Source: Micromonospora lutea
GTDB taxonomy: Bacteria; Actinomycetota; Actinomycetes; Mycobacteriales; Micromonosporaceae
Reading direction: 5' to 3'
NCBI RefSeq assembly: GCF_016863535.1
Contig: NZ_BOPB01000014.1
Location: 186,001-250,000 of the forward strand
DNA: 64,000 nt
Shown here piece by piece: positions 60,843 to 64,000 of this stretch. The notes under the pieces were generated by a model that saw only the letters and a list, made by a program, of their open reading frames with translations, was not told where the DNA came from and did no database searches. The position numbers and the translations under genes were made by a program. Within the stretch, counting starts at the first letter, position 1. Every line of letters begins with the position of its first letter.

Positions 60843-62363
60843 ATGAGTGAGCGGGTCGAGCGCAACGGAAATCTGGCGGCCCTGGCGGCTGCGGTCCTGC
60901 AGCCCGGTTTCGTCGGCACCGTCCCGCCCGCGTGGATCTGCCGCTGGCTCGGCGACGGGCTCGGCTCGGTGGTGCTGTTCAGCCGCAACGTCGTCGATCC
61001 GACGCAGGTCGCCGCGCTCACCGCCGCGCTGCGCGCGGAACGCCCGGACGTGATCGTGGCCATTGACGAGGAAGCCGGTGACGTCACCCGCATCGAATCC
61101 GGCCAGGGCAGTTCCCGCCCGGGCAACCTGGCTCTCGGCGCGGTGGACGACCCGGCCCTCACCGAGGAGGTGGCCCGCGATCTCGGCGAGGAACTGGCCG
61201 CCGCCGGGATCACCCTGAACTACGCCCCGGACGTCGACGTCAACTCCAACCCGGACAACCCGGTGATCGGCGTCCGGTCGTTCGGCGCCGAGGCGTCGCT
61301 GGTCGCCCGACACACCACCGCCTGGATTCGCGGCCTGCAGTCCGGCGGCGTCGCCGCCTGCGCGAAGCACTTCCCGGGCCACGGTGACACCCGCGTCGAC
61401 TCCCATCACGATCTGCCCCGGATCGACGCCGACCGGGCTCGGCTGCACGCCGTCGAACTGGCCCCGTTCCGGGCCGCCGTGGCGGCGGGCGTCCAGGCGG
61501 TGATGACCGGGCACCTGCTGGTGCCGGCCCTGGATCCGGACCTGCCGGCCACCCTGAGCGGCCGGATCCTGGGTGGCCTGCTGCGCGAGGAGATGGGTTT
61601 CGACGGTGTCGTGGTGACCGACGCGGTGGAGATGCGCGCGGTGGCCGACCGCTACGGTTTCGCCGGTGCGGCGGTGCGTGCCCTGGCGGCCGGGGCGGAT
61701 GCGATCTGCGTCGGCGGCGAGCACGCCGACGAGGAGACCGCCCGCCACCTGCGCGACGCCATCGTCGACGCGGTCGTCGTCGGTGAACTACCCGAGGAGC
61801 GACTGGCCGAGGCGGCCAAGCGGGTCGGGCAACTCGCCGCCTGGACGGCGGCGGCCCGTACCGCCCGTGCCGGAACGCGGGCCGCCACGGCCGGTGCCGG
61901 TTCGACCGTCGGGCTGGCGGCGGCCCGACTCGCCGTCCGGGTCACCACCGGCGACGCCGCGTCGTTGCCGTTGACCGGCCCGGCGCACGTGGTCGAGTTT
62001 CAGCCGCCACACAACATCGCGATCGGATCGGAAACCCCCTGGGGGGTGGCGGCGCCGCTGGCCGCGCTCGTGCCCGGAACGACGAACGTCCGGCACGTCG
62101 AGAGCTCGGTGCCGGCCGACCCGGCCGCCGACGCCGTCGGCCGGCCGCTGGTGCTGGTGGTACGCGACCTGCACCGGCACGACTGGATGCGAAACGCGGT
62201 CGAGCGGACGCTGGCCGCCCGCCCCGACGCGGTGGTCGTCGAACTCGGGGTCCCCGCCCTGGTCACCGGGGCGGTACACATCGCCACACACGGTGCCACC
62301 CGGGCCGCCGGTAGGGCTGCGGCTGAACTGCTCGCCGGCGGCGCGGTCAGTCCGAGCTGGTGA
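60843..62363 (+). CDS. GH3 beta-N-acetylhexosaminidase (NagZ-like)
   Basis: A 506-residue cytosolic glycoside hydrolase, larger than the classic 340-residue NagZ. The GH3 barrel has AIDEEAGDVTRI, NYAPDVDVNSNPDNPVIG, KHFPGHGDTRVDSHHDLP (the His/Asp loop of NagZ), and VVTDAVEMRAVADRY with the nucleophile Asp. Residues 340-506 form an additional alpha/beta domain. It would release GlcNAc from muropeptides or other glycans. No signal peptide is visible. The start region is duplicated: ATGAGTGAGCGG also occurs at 60763, opening a 27-codon upstream frame. Confidence 0.88.
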   Translation: MSERVERNGNLAALAAAVLQPGFVGTVPPAWICRWLGDGLGSVVLFSRNVVDPTQVAALTAALRAERPDVIVAIDEEAGDVTRIESGQGSSRPGNLALGAVDDPALTEEVARDLGEELAAAGITLNYAPDVDVNSNPDNPVIGVRSFGAEASLVARHTTAWIRGLQSGGVAACAKHFPGHGDTRVDSHHDLPRIDADRARLHAVELAPFRAAVAAGVQAVMTGHLLVPALDPDLPATLSGRILGGLLREEMGFDGVVVTDAVEMRAVADRYGFAGAAVRALAAGADAICVGGEHADEETARHLRDAIVDAVVVGELPEERLAEAAKRVGQLAAWTAAARTARAGTRAATAGAGSTVGLAAARLAVRVTTGDAASLPLTGPAHVVEFQPPHNIAIGSETPWGVAAPLAALVPGTTNVRHVESSVPADPAADAVGRPLVLVVRDLHRHDWMRNAVERTLAARPDAVVVELGVPALVTGAVHIATHGATRAAGRAAAELLAGGAVSPSW

Positions 62364-62452
62364 CTCCGGGGGGCAGGCCCGTGTCCTGGAAGGTCGGGTC
62401 CACCTCGACGGCCGGACCGGTCGATTCGCCGGTGTTTCGTACGCTGGACGCT

Positions 62453-62809
62453 GTGACGAATCGATCCCTCGCCCGCAGTACCCCCACCCGACTGGCCGTG
62501 CTGCTGGCCGGCCTCGCGCTCGGCGCGGCGCTGCTGACCGGTTGCAGCTCGGAAGGGGCCAGCACCAACTGCGGGCTGGACGCCTGCACGGTGACCTTCG
62601 ACCGGGGCGTGGACGCCCGGGCCAACATCCTCGGTGTCGAGGCCCGGCTGGTCGAGGCGCAGGACGACGTGGTCACCATCGAGGTCGGCGGCGAGCAACT
62701 GTCGCTCACCGTCGGCGAGCAGGCGGCCGACGTCGGTGGCCTCGCGGTCACCCTGGACAGCGTCACCGACTCCGAGGTGAAGGTGCGGATCGCCCGAAAC
62801 GGGGGCTGA
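62453..62809 (+). CDS. lipoprotein with small beta-rich domain
   Basis: A 118-residue protein with a lipobox LLTGC at about residues 28-32 and a short conserved domain (CGLDACTVTFDRGVDARANILGVEARLVEAQ, then EVGGEQLSLTVGE). Two Cys near the start of the domain could form a disulfide. Function unknown. GTG at 62453 lies seven bases after -10-like TACGCT, so the mRNA may be leaderless. It lies between the GH3 and DUF1206 genes on the same strand. Confidence 0.75.
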   Translation: MTNRSLARSTPTRLAVLLAGLALGAALLTGCSSEGASTNCGLDACTVTFDRGVDARANILGVEARLVEAQDDVVTIEVGGEQLSLTVGEQAADVGGLAVTLDSVTDSEVKVRIARNGG

Positions 62810-62870
62810 CGGCAGATCGGGCGGCGGCCAGCACGTTTGGAAATCTTCGCGTTCGGAGATTTGAGGCGCC

Positions 62871-63692
62871 ATGTCTCTCACCCGGAACGCTGAAGCCACC
62901 GCCGCCCGTACGGCCGACAGCCGGTGGCTGGAACTCCTCGCCCGGGCCGGTTTCATCGGCTACGGGATCGTGCACCTGCTGTTCGGCTGGCTGGCGCTGC
63001 AGATCGCGTTCGGCAATTCGTCCGACGACGGCGACCAGTCCGGCGCGCTGCGAACCCTCGCCGCGCAACCCATGGGCCAGTTCCTGGTCATCGCCATCGC
63101 CGTGGGCATGCTCGCCATGGCGATCTGGCAGGCTCTCGAGGCAGCGGTCGGGCACCGCACCGAGCGGGGCAACGACCGACTCAAGGAACGGGTCATCTCC
63201 GCTGCCCGCACCGTCATCTACCTCTGGCTGGCCTGGACCGCCTGGAAGGTCTTCTCCAACGCCAACTCCGACAGCGCCTCCCAGCAGGAGGAGCTGACCG
63301 CCCGGATGATGGAGTCCAGCGGCGGTCGGTGGCTGATCGGTCTCGCCGGCCTGGTGCTCATGGGAATCGGCGTCGGCATGGCCATCTACGGGGCCAAGAA
63401 GAAGTTCATGAAGCGGCTGAAGACCGGCGAGATGAACGCCAAGACCACGCAGCTCGCCCGTCGGCTCGGCATGGCCGGCTACGTCTCCCGGGGCAGCGCC
63501 TTCGCCGTCACCGGCCTGCTGGTCGTGCTGGCCGCGGTGAACTACGACCCGGAGAAGGCGCGTGGCCTGGACGCCGCGCTGCGCACCCTGCGGGACCAGC
63601 CGTTCGGCACCATCCTGCTCATCCTCATCGCGCTGGGCATCGCCGCCTTCGGCGTCTACTGCTTCGTCCAGTCCCGCTACCGCAAGGTATGA
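62871..63692 (+). CDS. DUF1206-family membrane protein
   Basis: A 273-residue protein with six helices in three two-helix repeats of the DUF1206 type: LARAGFIGYGIVHLLFGWLALQIAFG, VISAARTVIYLWLAWTAWKVF and RRLGMAGYVSRGSAFAVTGLLVVLAAV, each followed by a second helix. Function is unknown; it is common in actinobacteria. The start ATG at 62871 lacks a strong ribosome site. A small inverted repeat AAATCT...AGATTT precedes it. Confidence 0.9.
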   Translation: MSLTRNAEATAARTADSRWLELLARAGFIGYGIVHLLFGWLALQIAFGNSSDDGDQSGALRTLAAQPMGQFLVIAIAVGMLAMAIWQALEAAVGHRTERGNDRLKERVISAARTVIYLWLAWTAWKVFSNANSDSASQQEELTARMMESSGGRWLIGLAGLVLMGIGVGMAIYGAKKKFMKRLKTGEMNAKTTQLARRLGMAGYVSRGSAFAVTGLLVVLAAVNYDPEKARGLDAALRTLRDQPFGTILLILIALGIAAFGVYCFVQSRYRKV

Positions 63693-63817
63693 CCTTCTCC
63701 TCCGTGGCGACCCCGACGGTGGTCGGTAACGGCGATCCAGGGCACCATTGCCCCTTTGTCGGATCTTGATCGCCCGTTCGCCGGACGCCGCCGTCGGGTC
63801 GGAAGGAGAAGCAACAC

Positions 63818-64000
63818 GTGCACAGCTACCTCGTGACGGTCGTCGCCGCGCTCGCCGCGGCGGCGATCGCCCTTGCCGTGGTCGAGGTGGTGCATCGCCT
63901 CACCCGCCGCTGGGGCCGCCGGTCGCTGCTGTTGACCGAGTTGACCGAGCATGCGCACCGCTCGTTCCAGATCGTCGCCACCGTGCTCGCGGTGCAGTTC
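63818..64000 (+). CDS. N-terminus of a mechanosensitive-channel-like membrane protein (partial)
   Basis: A frame starting at GTG 63818 with GGAAGGAG upstream and running past the window end. The first helix (SYLVTVVAALAAAAIALAVVEVVHRL) is followed by RRWGRRSLLLTELTEHAHRSFQIVATVLAVQF, a pattern like the start of actinobacterial MscS-type channels. The family cannot be proved from 61 residues. Confidence 0.55.
   Translation, partial: MHSYLVTVVAALAAAAIALAVVEVVHRLTRRWGRRSLLLTELTEHAHRSFQIVATVLAVQF

Overview
This is a high-GC (about 70%) actinomycete chromosome segment, most like Micromonosporaceae (Micromonospora or a close relative). The evidence is codon use, frequent GTG starts, secreted cellulases with CBM2 modules, an F420-type oxidoreductase, XRE/DUF397 and GPP34 genes, DUF6343/DUF6401-type small proteins, and several families of intergenic palindromes. 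I see no rRNA, tRNA, CRISPR array, transposase or prophage. Both ends cut through genes.

Layout. 0-16 kb: housekeeping and small genes (cytidine deaminase-like protein, DUF559 nuclease-like protein, DUF3516-type helicase, trmB, a class F sortase pair, a GntR regulator with a small Cys protein, xth, PAC2 and EcsC-like proteins, an SGNH lipoprotein, and a DUF6343/aldehyde dehydrogenase/LLM oxidoreductase run). 16-34 kb: a GH9 and a GH6 cellulase, each behind a CebR-type operator, with a PP2C phosphatase, hrpB, an XRE/DUF397 pair, GPP34, an amino-acid permease, a SigB/F/G-type sigma factor and a MarR/pirin pair between them. 34-46.7 kb: a stress-flavoured block (SpoIIE phosphatase with PAS, GAF and ATPase domains, a channel-like membrane protein, DUF2795, SRPBCC, YihY/BrkB and ChaB proteins, aldehyde dehydrogenase, phytoene-desaturase-like oxidoreductase, polyprenol-phosphate mannosyltransferase). 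46.9-54.5 kb: a compact seven-gene heptose and glycosyltransferase operon followed by a type IB topoisomerase. 54.5-64 kb: a TetR-controlled drug-exporter-type ABC system, a RecQ helicase, a NagZ-like GH3 enzyme, a lipoprotein, a DUF1206 membrane protein and the start of a channel-like gene.

Two things stand out. First, the 46.9-54.5 kb operon encodes ADP-heptose-type precursor enzymes (GmhA-like isomerase, HldE-like kinase/adenylyltransferase, GmhB-like phosphatase fused to a GT9 heptosyltransferase-like domain) and three further glycosyltransferases in an organism that should have no lipopolysaccharide. No HldD epimerase is present, and a classical SDR sits in the operon instead. This suggests a heptose-containing surface glycan or metabolite. 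Second, many small stress-type genes carry promoters of the form GTT(T/A)-N14-16-GGGTA, typical of SigB/SigF-family sigma factors. In six cases the -10 element ends exactly 9-10 nt before the start codon, which predicts nearly leaderless mRNAs. A sigma gene of that family lies at 26.7-27.5 kb and a SpoIIE-type phosphatase with an anti-sigma-like ATPase domain at 34.6-36.7 kb, so the window may hold both the regulator and a large share of its targets.
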